A DNA stretch of 64,000 bases, taken from contig RPFO01000473.1 in the NCBI GenBank assembly GCA_009746045.1, positions 42,501-106,500 of the forward strand, in the 5' to 3' direction. This document shows positions 1 to 11,700 of the stretch, one piece after another. The stretch's first letter is position 1. Each line of letters starts with the position of its first letter. The position numbers were made by a program, and so were the translations under genes. Below the pieces are notes generated by a model. It saw only the letters and a program-made list of their open reading frames with translations, ran no database searches and was not told where the DNA came from. Source of the stretch: Mesostigma viride (Eukaryota; Streptophyta; Mesostigmatophyceae; Mesostigmatales; Mesostigmataceae).

Positions 1-1
1 T

Positions 2-3000
2 GAGCACGTTGTCGGTGTGAGATATTTTTCAAACGATTTCTCTTGGGAGAGTTTGGCGGAGGCGGGCGCGGCCGCAGTTGCGAGACAGCAAGCAGAGCGT
101 TCAAACGTCTGCGACTTCTCGAGGCTCCCGTCGACCAGTTGGGACCGATTCCACAAGACGCACGCATCCGCCAAGTTTTTCAAGGTAGGCTTAGTTGACT
201 AGTGTAATTCTGTGGGGATGGGGCTGCAAGTTATAGTTGATATTTGATGTATATATAGTAGTGCATGTTTAAACAGCCATCATCATAAAATCATGTACTC
301 GCTCTTGTTGGCAAGAAGGTTGGACTAGGGGCATGCGTATCTGCACCTCGTGGTAACACATTTTTGGATGCCACGGCGTGCCTACTGTTGGCATTTCATT
401 CCGTATAACGGAGTCTTTGTTCCTTTTGATGTTTCAGCATACCTTATGTTGACCATCTGGTTCCGTATGATGGCACACCTATACGTTTTGATGCGACGGC
501 ATTCCTATTCAACACCCCCACAGGAGCGGCGTTACCTGCTTGCCGCATTCCCTGAGTTGTCCCCTGTGCCAGGTGGCACCACCAGCACGCTCGATGCCAC
601 CCGATCGACGGTGCCTCCACCTTCTTTGACCGCGGACCAGTATGCCACCCCAAGCCCGCAAGACAATGCTGGTGTAGCCCGTGCCGACGCCAACGCTGAC
701 AACGCGTACGAAAGCGCCCATGGTCATGGTGCCGATTCGGATGTAAGCATCCCCAACACCAAGGTCACCGTGGCCCATGCCTTCGCTAGCATTACCAACA
801 CGGCCAGCACCGAGGCGAATGTTCCCAATAGTGTTTGGGACTCCACTGTTGACGCCAACCCACATGCCAGCAGCACCACCAGCAGCCAGCCCGCGATAAC
901 GGCTGCCAGCATCAGCACCAGCATCAGCAACAGTACCACCAGCATCAGAACCAGCACCAGCATTAGCGCCAGCATCAGCAGGAGCATCCCCAAGCCGCCC
1001 CCCACTGTGCTGGAGGTCGGTTGCGGCAGCGGCAGTTCCCTCGTCGCCATCCTGCGGGGCCACCCTGCCGCCGTCGTCTACGGTTGTGACCTGAGTGCCA
1101 CCGCGGTGGAGCACGCGCGGCAAGCGGTGGCGGCGCTGGGCCCTGCGTGCGCGCGCCGCTGCCACCTGTTCGTATGGGACCCATGCTGCTCGCCGTTCCC
1201 TTCGAGCGCCCTGGCGACGTCACCGGTCGCCTCCGGAACGGAGCCACCGGCTGTGTCTGGGGTGACGTCGCCTGCCGCAGTTGTCAGGAGTCATCAGTGT
1301 TGCGATGGGGATGAAGGCGATGGGTGCCTGTCGACAGGTCGCGATGGCCGTAACGGGCTGGGGTGCGGCATGCCCATGGCCTCGGATGGCGTCAGTGCAG
1401 GTGTGGCCGGCGGTCATGACGGCTCTGTTTCAGCTGTCATGCAGGATGGCAGCCATATGAGTATTCGTGGGGGCCATTATAGGAGTGGTGGAGGCCAGGG
1501 AGGAGCTTCCTGCCACGAGGGCAGACACGGTGATGGACAGGGCGCTGATTGCGGGTCCGAGGATGGGGACGGTTGGGGGCAGCGGCCGAGAGGCTGCCAG
1601 GTGGCGCATGCTGAGGATGCAATGCCGGCGGTGTTTGACGCCGTCATGCTGGTGCGTGCGGCAGTGGGTAGTGCGATGCGGGTTGGTAGGTTAGTGAATC
1701 AGGAGCGGTGGGTGGGGGTGGGGGTGGGGGTGGGGGGGGCAAGTGTGTGGTGCCCTCATGTGCTCATGTGTGTGGTCATCTTTGGGTTTTATGTCGTGCG
1801 TCTTTGGGTTTATGTCTGCCAGTAGGCGGCGCAATTTGGGGTTGTGCGTGCGCGATTAGGCCATGGGAGTAAATATCTGATGCCATCATGTGCGTGTGTG
1901 CGTCTGCCAGCAGGTAGATGGGAGACACATTTGCCGAGTGGGCAGGGCACGTGTATGTGGGGTGTGACACCGGGTGCATCTACTTGTGGGTGCGACAAGC
2001 GTTGATGGCTTGGCGAGGCAAGCGTGGTTTCAGGGCGGTTGACTTACAATCCTAGCGCACGCGGGTTCGTAAGTCAGTGAGTGGCGATCGATGGGAAGCT
2101 GTTGGGACAATTAGCAGAAGGGATGAGTGTTCGTGGGCAGCGGGCTTGGAAGTACGCATCTGTTGGCAGGCGTTCAAAGAGTAATGCTGCTGCCAATCTG
2201 GCAGGGGGGGGATGTAAAGTTCACTTTGGGAATAAGTATGTTGCTGAAGAGGCTCCACCCCGCCAAAGTGCCGCCAGCAGTAGCGGGCTTTAGTGGGTGT
2301 ACCTGACTGCCTAGCTGCCAGGTAGCATAGATCTTGTCCGCGTACGGTGATACTTTATACCGGGATGCCATGTAGGGATACCCTATTCTTCATAACAATG
2401 ATAGTTCATGACCGGATGCCATGTAGGGATACCCTATTCTTCAAAACCATGATAGTTCATGACCGGATGCCGTATAGAAACCCTATGTTCTAGAAGGAAG
2501 CCTATCCTCTATAACTATTCTGTATAGTGGCCCTGGGTTGTGACCGCACCGCGGAAAGCGGTATTGGCTGTGGGGTTTCCCGTGGGATGCACCTGCGTGT
2601 GTTGGCAAATACGCCTTGAAGAATACTATGTGGGGGGGTCGCAATACGAAGAATGAATACGCGGGGCTGTTTTCCCGTGGGATGCACCTGCGTGTGTTTC
2701 TGTGTGTGCGACAATTGAGAATGGCCCAGGCTGAATAGTGGACTTGCATACACGGGAAATGCGCTCCTATGCATGAAGTTCGCTTGCTCCTATGGCTATG
2801 GTTGTTGCGCCTGAAATTAATGGCGTTGGGGAGCCAAAATACCTTTCCTTCCCGCCTCCATCGGTGCACTCGCTACCTACCATCGCGGCGCACTCGCTAC
2901 CTGTCATGCTGGTATACTCACTACCTACCAAGATGTCCCCGTCCGCCCTCTTTCTTTCGGCTGTGGACAAAGCTAGCGGCTCTGCAGGGGCGATGGGCAA

Positions 3001-5886
3001 CAGGCTGGCACTCGGCCAACCCGTTTCCTTCCTGTCGACCACCCCTCCTGCGCACACGTACCCGGTTTCTTTCGCGTGCGCCGGCAATAGCGGGCTTTAG
3101 GGGGTATTCCTGACTGCCTTGCTTGATTGCGCCCCTCCTGTGCACACCCGGTTCATTCATCGTTTGCGTCCCTCCTGCCTGCACCGGGCTCTTGATCAAA
3201 TTTCGTGCCTGCCTCCCCCAGATATTCACTCTGTCGGCGGTACACCCGGATGACATGCCCTCGTTTCTGGCATCCGTCACACGCGTGCTCAAGCCCGGTG
3301 GCAAGATCCTCTTCCGCGACTATGGTCGGTGGCTTTGGACAGTATTGGTGTACTACTATTGCTGTATATGAACACCTCCCATCTTCCCCGGCTGTGGAGC
3401 ATGATAGTTGTCTTTCATCAGTCGGCTGCCCATCGCTGCAGTAATGGGCGTGTGTTCAGCGGCTATCGTGCATGGCCTACTATTTACTAATTATATACAT
3501 AGCCTCATGGTTGGATGTTCCGTGGCTTCAATACGTGGGTGCCAAGAAGCAGCATTGCTGTTTGGCATGCCCCGGCTGTTTTGCTGATTGGCATGCATGC
3601 CCCCAATGCGTGGCCCTTCGTTGCCCCATCAATCCATAGCCCATTCTTCAAAGGTAACCAAGCGTTGCGTGGGGAGCAGGGGAGGGGTATTCCTCCATCG
3701 CACATCTTTGTCCTCGAGAATTTTTTTTATGTATTGTTATACCCAGATGAACCCTCAATTATACCCATATCTATTCGTATTCCCAGTAATTATTTTAGTT
3801 GTACCCAGTTATTATTGTACCCGTCTTTATTACACCCAGTTATTCCCTTGATTTTCATTGGACAGAACAGGGCTGCACGGCGGGCGTGAGCATAGCCCAT
3901 CCATTCTATTAATTCGTTGTGCTTGCGTTTGGGGGTTTTGTTCCTTCAACGCATGTCACATCCTGCAATGACCACGTGGGTCCCTGATGTTAATCCTTAT
4001 TCAAATGAAACCAGGGCTGTATGACATCAGAGCATGACCCAGACATTCTATGATTATGATGATGGTTATGCGTATTAATTATGGTTGTCCACTGTCAAAG
4101 CAGGGCTGTACGACATGAGCATGCTGCGCTTCGCCGGACGCCACCTGGCGGGGGATTCCCTGTATGTGCGGGGAGATGGCACCCTGTCCTACTTCTTCTC
4201 ACGAGAGATGCTGCAGGGACTGATGGAAGCTATGGGCCTGGAAATGGTGAGTAACTAAGTGGTTTCATTCTCTGCTCTTTAAAGTTTCTATCACACGCTA
4301 CAGTCGACACCTGGCGTGAGTTGTGATAGATATCAGCGCAGGATTAAGATAGCTGAGTTTGCGTGGACCTGTCTCGAATTCGGCTGTTTAACTAGGTCAG
4401 CGCGGATGTTCAAGCCACATGTCAGTGCTTTTTTTTTTTTCTTGTTGGTGGCTGAGGTCAAATAATCGGTTTTCTCTGAATATAGTTTAATTAACGCATG
4501 CGGGAAAGATAGGGCCGCTATGCCTTGGCCTGCATGTGGAAGGCTGTCTGCGACATGAGCTGACTAATTCGATCTGTACAAAGGGTTTCATGTTCGCCTG
4601 AATTTTCCTTGGATGACCCGGTTGTTTATAAGGGTGGGTGGCTATTAATTAGTGGTCCGAGAAAATTAATTGTAGGTTTTATACGAGTTGCTTGCAAAGA
4701 TTCGTATTTGGTTGCACCGGCTGAGATTAGCTGGGGACCTGTAGGGTCAGCTGGTTGCTTAACGAATCTTTGACTGATTTGCGTTCTTTAGTGAGTCGTG
4801 ATTAAAGTTATTGTATAGTGGATTCGAACCGGCCCAAGGGGTCCATGGGCGAGTTTTATGTTTGTCAGTCTTGAGAACCTTGTACAACTACCAGTACGGT
4901 TAACGCACTAGCCGGGGGGTGCGTGACCACGTTATTTGTAGTGCCGTTTTCAGCACTATTCAGGCCGCCGTGTGACGCATGCGGATTGCGAAACCTTAAG
5001 GCCACTGTTAACTGCTGCATTTGTGGCAGGGCTCCACTTATTGTATTCAATGAAATTCTGGTCTTCTTGGGAGCTCAGTGATGACGATGGTTGCAGTGTA
5101 TGGTGGTCGGTAATGGCATCGGCCCAGTTTTGTTGTCCATCGGTAATCACGTTCACTGGTACTTGCAGTGCCCTTGGTAGTTGCAGCACTATTTGTTAAT
5201 TGTATTTATGAAAACTTTATTGCAATCACCCCCAGCTTTGTATTCACTTGCAGGTGGATTGATGCCCTTCGCTCCCGGTCCAATTGTGACGCTTGTCACA
5301 TGCAATGCAATGCAGAGGTTTTTTGCAAATGAGGCATTTGTATGATTTCGGAATGCACATGCTTTGGGGGGCTGGCCGGAAAATGACCTGTTCGGATCAT
5401 ACGCTTGTAACACTTGTTGTACTCAGGAATGTATAGTGATGAATAGTGCTACTCAGTAATGTTAAGTGCTACCCAGGATTTGATGGATGATGGCACATTG
5501 CTCTTTCGCGTGGGTTCAAAATGTAGAAAACTTAAAGGGATAACCCGCTTTTCTTATGCCAGTGCACCTTCAAATGGGTGTAGATAACGAGAATTGCTTT
5601 CAAAATCTTCTCTTTCTTGAAACAGTCCCCTATGTTTTCTGAATTCAACTCTTCATGTGCTCTTGGCGGCCCACACTGACAAAGGGAGCTTGGCGTGCAC
5701 TGCACACCTGTTATTCGGGTTGCGCCATGCACCATGCTGATGTACTTGCAGGAACAGAATGAATATTGCTGTGTGGCGAGTGTCAACCGGCGGAAAGGCT
5801 CGGACATGAAGAGGGTGTGGCTACAAGCCAAGTTTCGGCTTCCCGTCCCGAGCACCGCTGGGATGCTTAGTTGTCAGCCTTACTAG
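2..5886 (+). CDS. tRNA N3-methylcytidine methyltransferase, METTL2/6/8 (Trm140/141) family, 5' truncated by window
   Basis: Five exons join in phase with GT-AG introns: (<2)-184, 524-1651, 3222-3324, 4104-4246, 5752-5886 (stop). About 563 residues are visible. The family installs m3C at position 32 of some cytosolic or mitochondrial tRNAs. Exon 1 ends in SAKFFK and exon 2 opens with ERRYLLAAFPEL, matching the family hallmark FFKDRHWL..EFPEL. Then come the SAM motif VLEVGCGSGSS, the segment VFDAVML, LSAVHPDDMPSFL, VLKPGGKILFRDYG, LYDMSMLRF and DGTLSYFF. The last exon carries NEYCCVASVNRRKG..MKRVWLQAKF, the usual C-terminal strand. Two low-complexity inserts (Ser/Thr/Ala-rich before motif I; Gly/Asp-rich before VFDAVML) make it longer than typical 280-380-residue relatives. 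The donor after exon 3 (GTCGGT) is weak. The true start lies left of the window. METTL2 versus METTL6 cannot be decided here. Confidence 0.85.
4010..4045 (+). pseudogene. Partial duplicate of METTL-like exon 4 acceptor
   Basis: Within intron 3, bases 4012-4043 (cagggctgtatgacat...) repeat the start of the real exon 4 at 4101 (cagggctgtacgacat...), including its AG acceptor. A shorter match (cagggctgcacgg) lies at 3868. The copies lose the LYDMSMLRF reading frame, so they look like decayed duplicates or decoy acceptors. Confidence 0.45.
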
Positions 5887-5925
5887 TTACAGATTTCAGC
5901 CTCGCACATTATTAATTCAATTATC

Positions 5926-6237
5926 AGCACGTGACGCAGACTGCGTCACGTCGGTGCCAATCAAGGAACCTCCAACCCCTATACACAACGACAAGGAGGG
6001 AGGGTCCGTATAGTTTCTCTCGCGCTGCCTCAAGTGGGCACTGGGCAGGCAACGGATGACTCTTCTGCATAATGGTGCAGGCGCAGCTGTGGGTATTAGA
6101 AAGCTTCAACAGAGCAGAAGCTTAGCGGATGGAGTGAGGCTGGGCACGAGCCATATGGCCCAGAGCCCTCATGCACTGAGATCGACGGCATGCAACCCAG
6201 TTTGGGAGAATGTAAAGGCCTACTCTCCCGGAGCCTG
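5926..6237 (-). repeat. Dispersed repeat family F, copy 1 (short retroelement, minus orientation)
   Basis: This matches 21890-22210, 53441-53506 and 59983-60165. All copies share the left end (cacgtgac..tgc..tcac, then aaggaacc and cctatacaca) and differ on the right, as expected of 5'-truncated non-LTR elements on the minus strand. AT-rich TTAATT-like sequence lies just left of the constant end, like the microsatellite tails of other LINEs here. This copy has a perfect 11-bp inverted repeat at 5929-5939/5941-5951. No protein is recognised, so it may be a SINE or the 3' tail of a longer element. Confidence 0.55.
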
Positions 6238-6780
6238 AGTGTTTTTGGTAGGCATCACACATCATGTGTGACATTATTATTTGTTTTTAGGATGTGTAAG
6301 CTAGAGAATGCGCAGTCAGTGGCATTTGAAAATTAGAATGATGGTTGCGTCATTTTCCCGTCGGTCATAGCTGCTTGCCCGCCGGCGCCTCCAAACAAAG
6401 CCTATATGGCATTTAGTTGTAGGAACTTCCTAGTGCAAATGAATTAGCCGGGCTGCTTTCGAACTAATTTCCTTTCTGGCCTTCAATGGACATGCGCTAT
6501 TGTAGGCCGACGGGCCACTTGCCAGCCCACTAATATTGATGCTATCCGTATTCGCGTTTTCCTCTCAACAGCACGTCTCTCAAGTGGCGAATATATCATA
6601 ACTGGAGCTACCGGCCTGTGGGGCCACATCAGCCATGGCAGTAAATGACATGAATTGAATTGAGTTGAATTGGAACATAACTCCGTAGGGAGTACATGTA
6701 GCACATATCCCTGAGAAGGGGCATATGGCTTTTAATACACTCTGCCGGCTACTTCATGCAAGGGGGCGGGGGGTAAAGGG

Positions 6781-6870
6781 TTGGACCCCACCCACCCACC
6801 CACCCGCCCACAAACAGGGAATGGGGGGGGGGGGGGGGGGGGGGTTGGATGCAGACCCCCCCCCCCCCCT
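6781..6870. repeat. (CCCA)n plus poly-G/poly-C tracts
   Basis: A CCCA run is followed by about 20 consecutive Gs, then about 13 Cs. This low-complexity stretch could form G-quadruplexes and is a likely place for length errors. The Pro/Gly-rich reading frames across it are artefacts. Confidence 0.8.
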
Positions 6871-7039
6871 GAAAAAAGGGGGGATATCGATCGCCAGCCG
6901 AATTCTTTATTTTGGCTAAGGGAGCGGGTCAAAGAACACATCCGTCGCACCCATTCTCCTAGCCCTGGCTATGATGGTAGGCTGAGCACAGTGTGCCTCC
7001 AAATTCAGCGATCTGTGGCATTGGAATTAACTTGGTTTG

Positions 7040-7825
7040 ACAATACCTACTTATTAGCCCCTGGGCAAGATCGAGAAACAGGACCTGTTCAAGGTCCTCG
7101 TCCTTCCTGTTCTCACGTAAGGGGCCGAGACGTGGACCCTCACCGCCGACCTGGCCCGCAAGCTGGACGGCGCGGTCACCAACATGCTGCGTTCCATTTT
7201 CAGAGTAGGATATGCTGCTCACGTCCGCAATGAGGACCTGTACCAGGGCATGCCCTATATCACCAGCACCATTAAGCAGCGACGCCTGCAGCTAGTAAGG
7301 CACCTAGCTCTCACCAACCAGGTAGACACCTCACGTGGCCCCCCCGCAGGACTGCGACCTGCCCAGCTAGCCTGGCCGGCACCTCCTGACGTGGGCCGGC
7401 CGGGCCCAGTGATGTTAGACGCCGCAAGGCCCGCACCTTCAAAGAACAGCTAGTAGAGGACATGGGGGGCCTAGGCCTCTCCGTGATTTGGAAGAAGATG
7501 ATGGACAAGGCCAAGTGGGCCCAGGTCATAGAGGACAACGAGCCCCCCCCCGTGGGGAAGCGCCCGCGCGTGCAATCCCGTGGGAGGCACGCCAGATAGC
7601 TCCCCTAGGGCAGCGTGCGGCTGTCTAGATAGATGTTGTAGTTAGAATGCTGTTAGATAGATGTAGTGTGTAGCTGATGTAGATAGATTAGACCGGTAGG
7701 ACTGTTTGCACCCACCCATCCATCCATCGGGGTTAATGCTCCGTGACTCCCCAACGGGAGCACGAGTCTAATTAATAAAATTAATTAATTAATTAATTAA
7801 TTAATTAATTAATTAATTAGACAAC
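7040..7825 (+). mobile_element. Family A LINE, 5'-truncated: RT C-terminal region plus hairpin and (TTAA)n tail
   Basis: Frames from about 7070 to 7600 encode the post-RT tail of a LINE polymerase: LFKVLVL, then AETWTLTADLARKLDGAV, LYQGMPYITSTIKQRR and LVRHLALTNQVDT. A frameshift leads to FKEQLVEDMGGLGLSVIWKKM. Similar residues occur in the family C element at 35600-35940. The 3' UTR has CATC repeats, then TGCTCC-loop-GGAGCA (about 7737-7763) and (TTAA)n to about 7820. Upstream RT and endonuclease domains are absent and frames are broken, so this copy is dead. Confidence 0.75.
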
Positions 7826-8045
7826 TAATTTTTTTATGACCAGTGACACGACATTTATGCGCAGTCAGTGATGAGCCCGGCCGCCACTCCGCACCCTTTT
7901 TGAGTTCTTGAGTGTTGACAACAGTGAGTGACCTGCAGAGCCCGTGAGAATTCCCGCCTTCAAAAGTGCGCAGGAGAATTCCCGCTTTGTCGCGATTCCT
8001 GCGCAACTCCCGCGGTGAACTAGGGGTGAACCCCAATTGAAAAAG

Positions 8046-8182
8046 AAATGGGGGGGGGGGGGGGTTGGTTTTGGGGGTCGGGGGGGGGGTCGGGGGTCAA
8101 GACCCCCTGCCCCCCCCCTCCACCCTGGAAAACGGGGGGGTGGGGGTGGTACCCCCCCCCCCCCCCCCCCGCACACACACAC
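8046..8182. repeat. Poly-G/poly-C low-complexity block with (CA)n
   Basis: Runs of 9-16 G and 9-20 C are mixed with GGGGTCGGGGG, ending in a short CA repeat. No coding signal. Potential quadruplex DNA upstream of the armadillo-like gene. Confidence 0.8.
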
Positions 8183-8737
8183 ACGTTTAAGATTCTCAGG
8201 TTTAAGATCATGAGACTCTGGATTTGACCTCTACTAGTAGTATAATTGTAGTAGAATGTAATAGAACTTAGTAGAATCGAATCACAGTAGTAAGATTCTT
8301 AAAGATCGTGAGCCCTGGATTGGTCTGAGCCCAATCTTAAACGTGGGGGAGGGGGGGGCAATACACTAGCTCCGGGAGTGTCGCGGATAGCCAGCTAGAC
8401 CCCTTGTGTGCGTAATCCAGGAAAACGTGATTCGTGGCAACTACAGCAGTGTGCCCCCACTCGCCGGGGGTTCCTTGTCAGCACGGGTTTCATGAGCCAT
8501 TGATGAATCACTGTACGGAGAAATTGCGCTTTGCTTGCCAGCAAGATTGGAAAATTAAACTCGCGCTCATCTGGTGCACGCCTTGCGCGCCACCCGTCGA
8601 GCCCGTCGTCATGCTCATCAATTCACAGTTGTTTTGGGCAGAGAAGAATTGCCCTGGCTCTGCTCGCCCACATTTTCGCTCCTTTTTCGCTCATGGCCGC
8701 CTAGGGCGCGGGCTGCCGGAACCACGAATCGGCGGCC

Positions 8738-11700
8738 ATGGGAAGTGGCACGCGGAGAAGAACGAGGGTTTCCCGCGGTCAGGTTTTGGAGGCTGTCAAT
8801 AGTGACGGCATCTTGCCACGGGATGGGGCTTTACCGCTTGACATTGCAGAGAAATTTAGATTATCAGATGGGCAAGACGGCACGCGGCCGACGTGGTTTC
8901 CGGTATCCGGGCCCCCGTTCTCATCATGTACGTCAAGCGATTCCGAATGCTTAACTCCCGCTAAAGAAAACGCGGCATTTCCCAATCCCGGACAGCCTTC
9001 TACTCCCGAGTCGCGGATTCTCCGGGACATTTCTGCGGTGTTGTCCCCGAGCCGATATTCCATTTCGTACCCTCTTCTACTCCAGGTACTTTTTGCGCTC
9101 ATATAGCTCCTCGGCATTTCTAAGTGACGCTTTTTACCAGGAAGCGGCAATTCACCGTGAACGTTGTCGTAGATCGGCGGGCGACATCCAAAATGAGCAG
9201 AACCCTTGCCCGTTCCTTGCCGCATTAACGCCATGGATGCCTCATTAACGGAACGTGGGGCCGCATGCAGGTGGCGAAGACGGAGTTGATTAAGGAACTC
9301 CACGTCATTGTGGCGACTGCAATTGCCGCTGCCGCCCGGGGAAATGCGCCTTCCGCGCCTGAGACAGCCAAAAGCGCGGACGTGGTGAATGAGGCGGGTC
9401 AGGCCGGTGCACATGTGCCAGGATCCAACGGCGACGCCACCGGCCAGACGCCGCCTGAGGATCTCCTCCAAAAGGTACATGGTCGTTCATCGAGTTTCTC
9501 AGTACCCATTCTTGCCAGCCAGCCAAAACTGTATCCGCATGCGCCATGAAGCTGGTGGCTCCCTCGCAAGTCCCCCATTAATGGACGGAACGGTTATCAT
9601 GATCATCCTCACATTTACACAGTGATCACATCCCTCCTGCCTTGCTGCACCAACCCACTTCACTCACCCACTTCACCCACCCATTTCACCCACCCATTTC
9701 ACCCACCCACTTCACCCAACCATGCCACCCACCCACTTCACCCATCCCACACCCCACTCCGCTTCTGCCTGGAGTAGCAGGAGCGGTTGATGATGAAGGA
9801 TTCCCACGCCAAGTGCAAGGGTTTTAGGGTTTATATTAAAAAATAAAGATTTAGGGCCTTTGCTTGGCAGGCTATTCTTGAAGGTCTCTTTACGCCACGC
9901 CCTCCAAGGCTTTTCAAAGACCAGCCTTCCCACGCTTGCATAACAGGTTACCCATGTTGACATGTGGCCTTGTAATGGTCAAGGGATGCTATTCATCGGT
10001 TCCGTTTGGTGCGCCGTTTGGGTGACTGTCAAACACACAGAAAGGTCGGCAGGCGTGCTGCGCTCTCTACTGCTGTACGCCGCGAAGTGTGGCATGCAGT
10101 CACTCTGCATCGCAAGCTGGCGTGCAATCGTTAAGAGTTCTCTGCCCCTCGGTTGCTAATAAATGTGTCGTTATCTGTCATGTGCCCCGCATGCCCACGT
10201 CTACCATGGCATCGGTAATACACTTGCGAACGCAACAGGATGTGCTCTGGTTGCGTTCGCAAGTGTATTATGACGATGGGCTCTGGTGACCAGTTGGCCT
10301 GCGCTGGATGTCTCATTGATGTGCGCTCGTCATTTATCACGCAGCAGGCATATGTGCTTACTCGTGATGCCTTTCGCGAACGCAAGCACACTAACAGACC
10401 TTGGCTTGAGCGCGTGCTCACACACCTCAAGTAAAGAAAAAGTGGCTTCCTACACTCCATCATGGCACCCTTTCCCCGTCCCTGCTTGCCAACTCCTCTG
10501 CCACGGGTAAATAGCATGGCCCCTCTGCTGCCCCCAGCCCACCCTACCCGCCGGCCCCTTACTGGAATCTCTTAGTGCTCTCTCTTATTTCTCCTATGCA
10601 CACACCCGTTCCCACCCATTTATGTGTATTTATTATTTACGCCCATGCTGCTGCCAACACCATGCCGGCTCCGCCACCCACCCACCCACCCACCATCACC
10701 CCACCATCACCACCCCCGCCACCACCCCATCAACGCCCTGGTGACAGACGATGGCCAAGATCGAAGAGGCGGTCAATCGCCGGCTGGCAGTACTTAACAA
10801 ACAGCCCGAAGCGACCCACCGGCGGTCGCCCTCCAACCACACGCCCCGCAAGAAACGCGCTGAGGCCGCGCGCAAGGAGGCCGCCATGTCCCCTGGCTGT
10901 GCCCCCAGCGAGGGGGCCAGCTGCGGGGGGGATGCGGAGAGTGCCGCCAAGTCGAGTGCGACGGTGGGCCGGAGTGAGACGACCCCTTTAAAGGCGGAGA
11001 CGGTGCGGCACAAAGTGCGGCACAAGTCGCACAAGCACAGCCGCACGTTCTCGGTGGACATGGACCTCTTCCTGTTCGAGAAAGGGCTGGAGCTGGACCC
11101 CACGTTTGATGGCGCGGCGGGGGTGGAGGTGAGGGAACGGCAGGCGATGCGAGTGTTGACGTCCCAATGCCTGCTGGTGTTCACACATACGTATTGGTGA
11201 CTCTATACGCATTTTTCAAGCCAGGACTAGTGGTTGCCTCGCAAAGCCGTAGTAACCAATAGTATAGAAAAGGAATACACGCTACCGAATTCGTTTGCCA
11301 GGAATCGTGGTTGCCTCGCAAAGCCGTATTACATCGATAGTAAAGAAAAGGAATAAGAGCGTGGTTGGGACTGGCACGGGATGCCCAAACTAGGATGGTT
11401 GTTAAGCCTCTCTTTAGCCTATGGGGACCCTGGTGCCATGTCTTGAGGGCTGCGTATCCTTGAACAGGGCTGCGCTAGGCAGCGTTTCAACCGATTGTGT
11501 GCTATGCTCCTCAGCTGGGCAGCCGTGCCGCCCCTTCCACAGATCATCCGTCGTTGTAAGTTTCCTGCTCGCTTCCATCTTTTGCTGCACCTTTTCGTAG
11601 CGCATAGTACCAGGATGCTCACGAGGCGTGTGGTGGTCCTCATTTTCACGATCCAACCCCTCAAATCTCCCATGGACTGATGTATCACCAGACACACCTT

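Noticed and set aside
350-523. Frame upstream of exon 2 of the METTL-like gene as an N-terminal extension
   Set aside because: Exon 1 ends FFK and joins in phase to ERRYLL at 524; the intervening residues do not fit the family.
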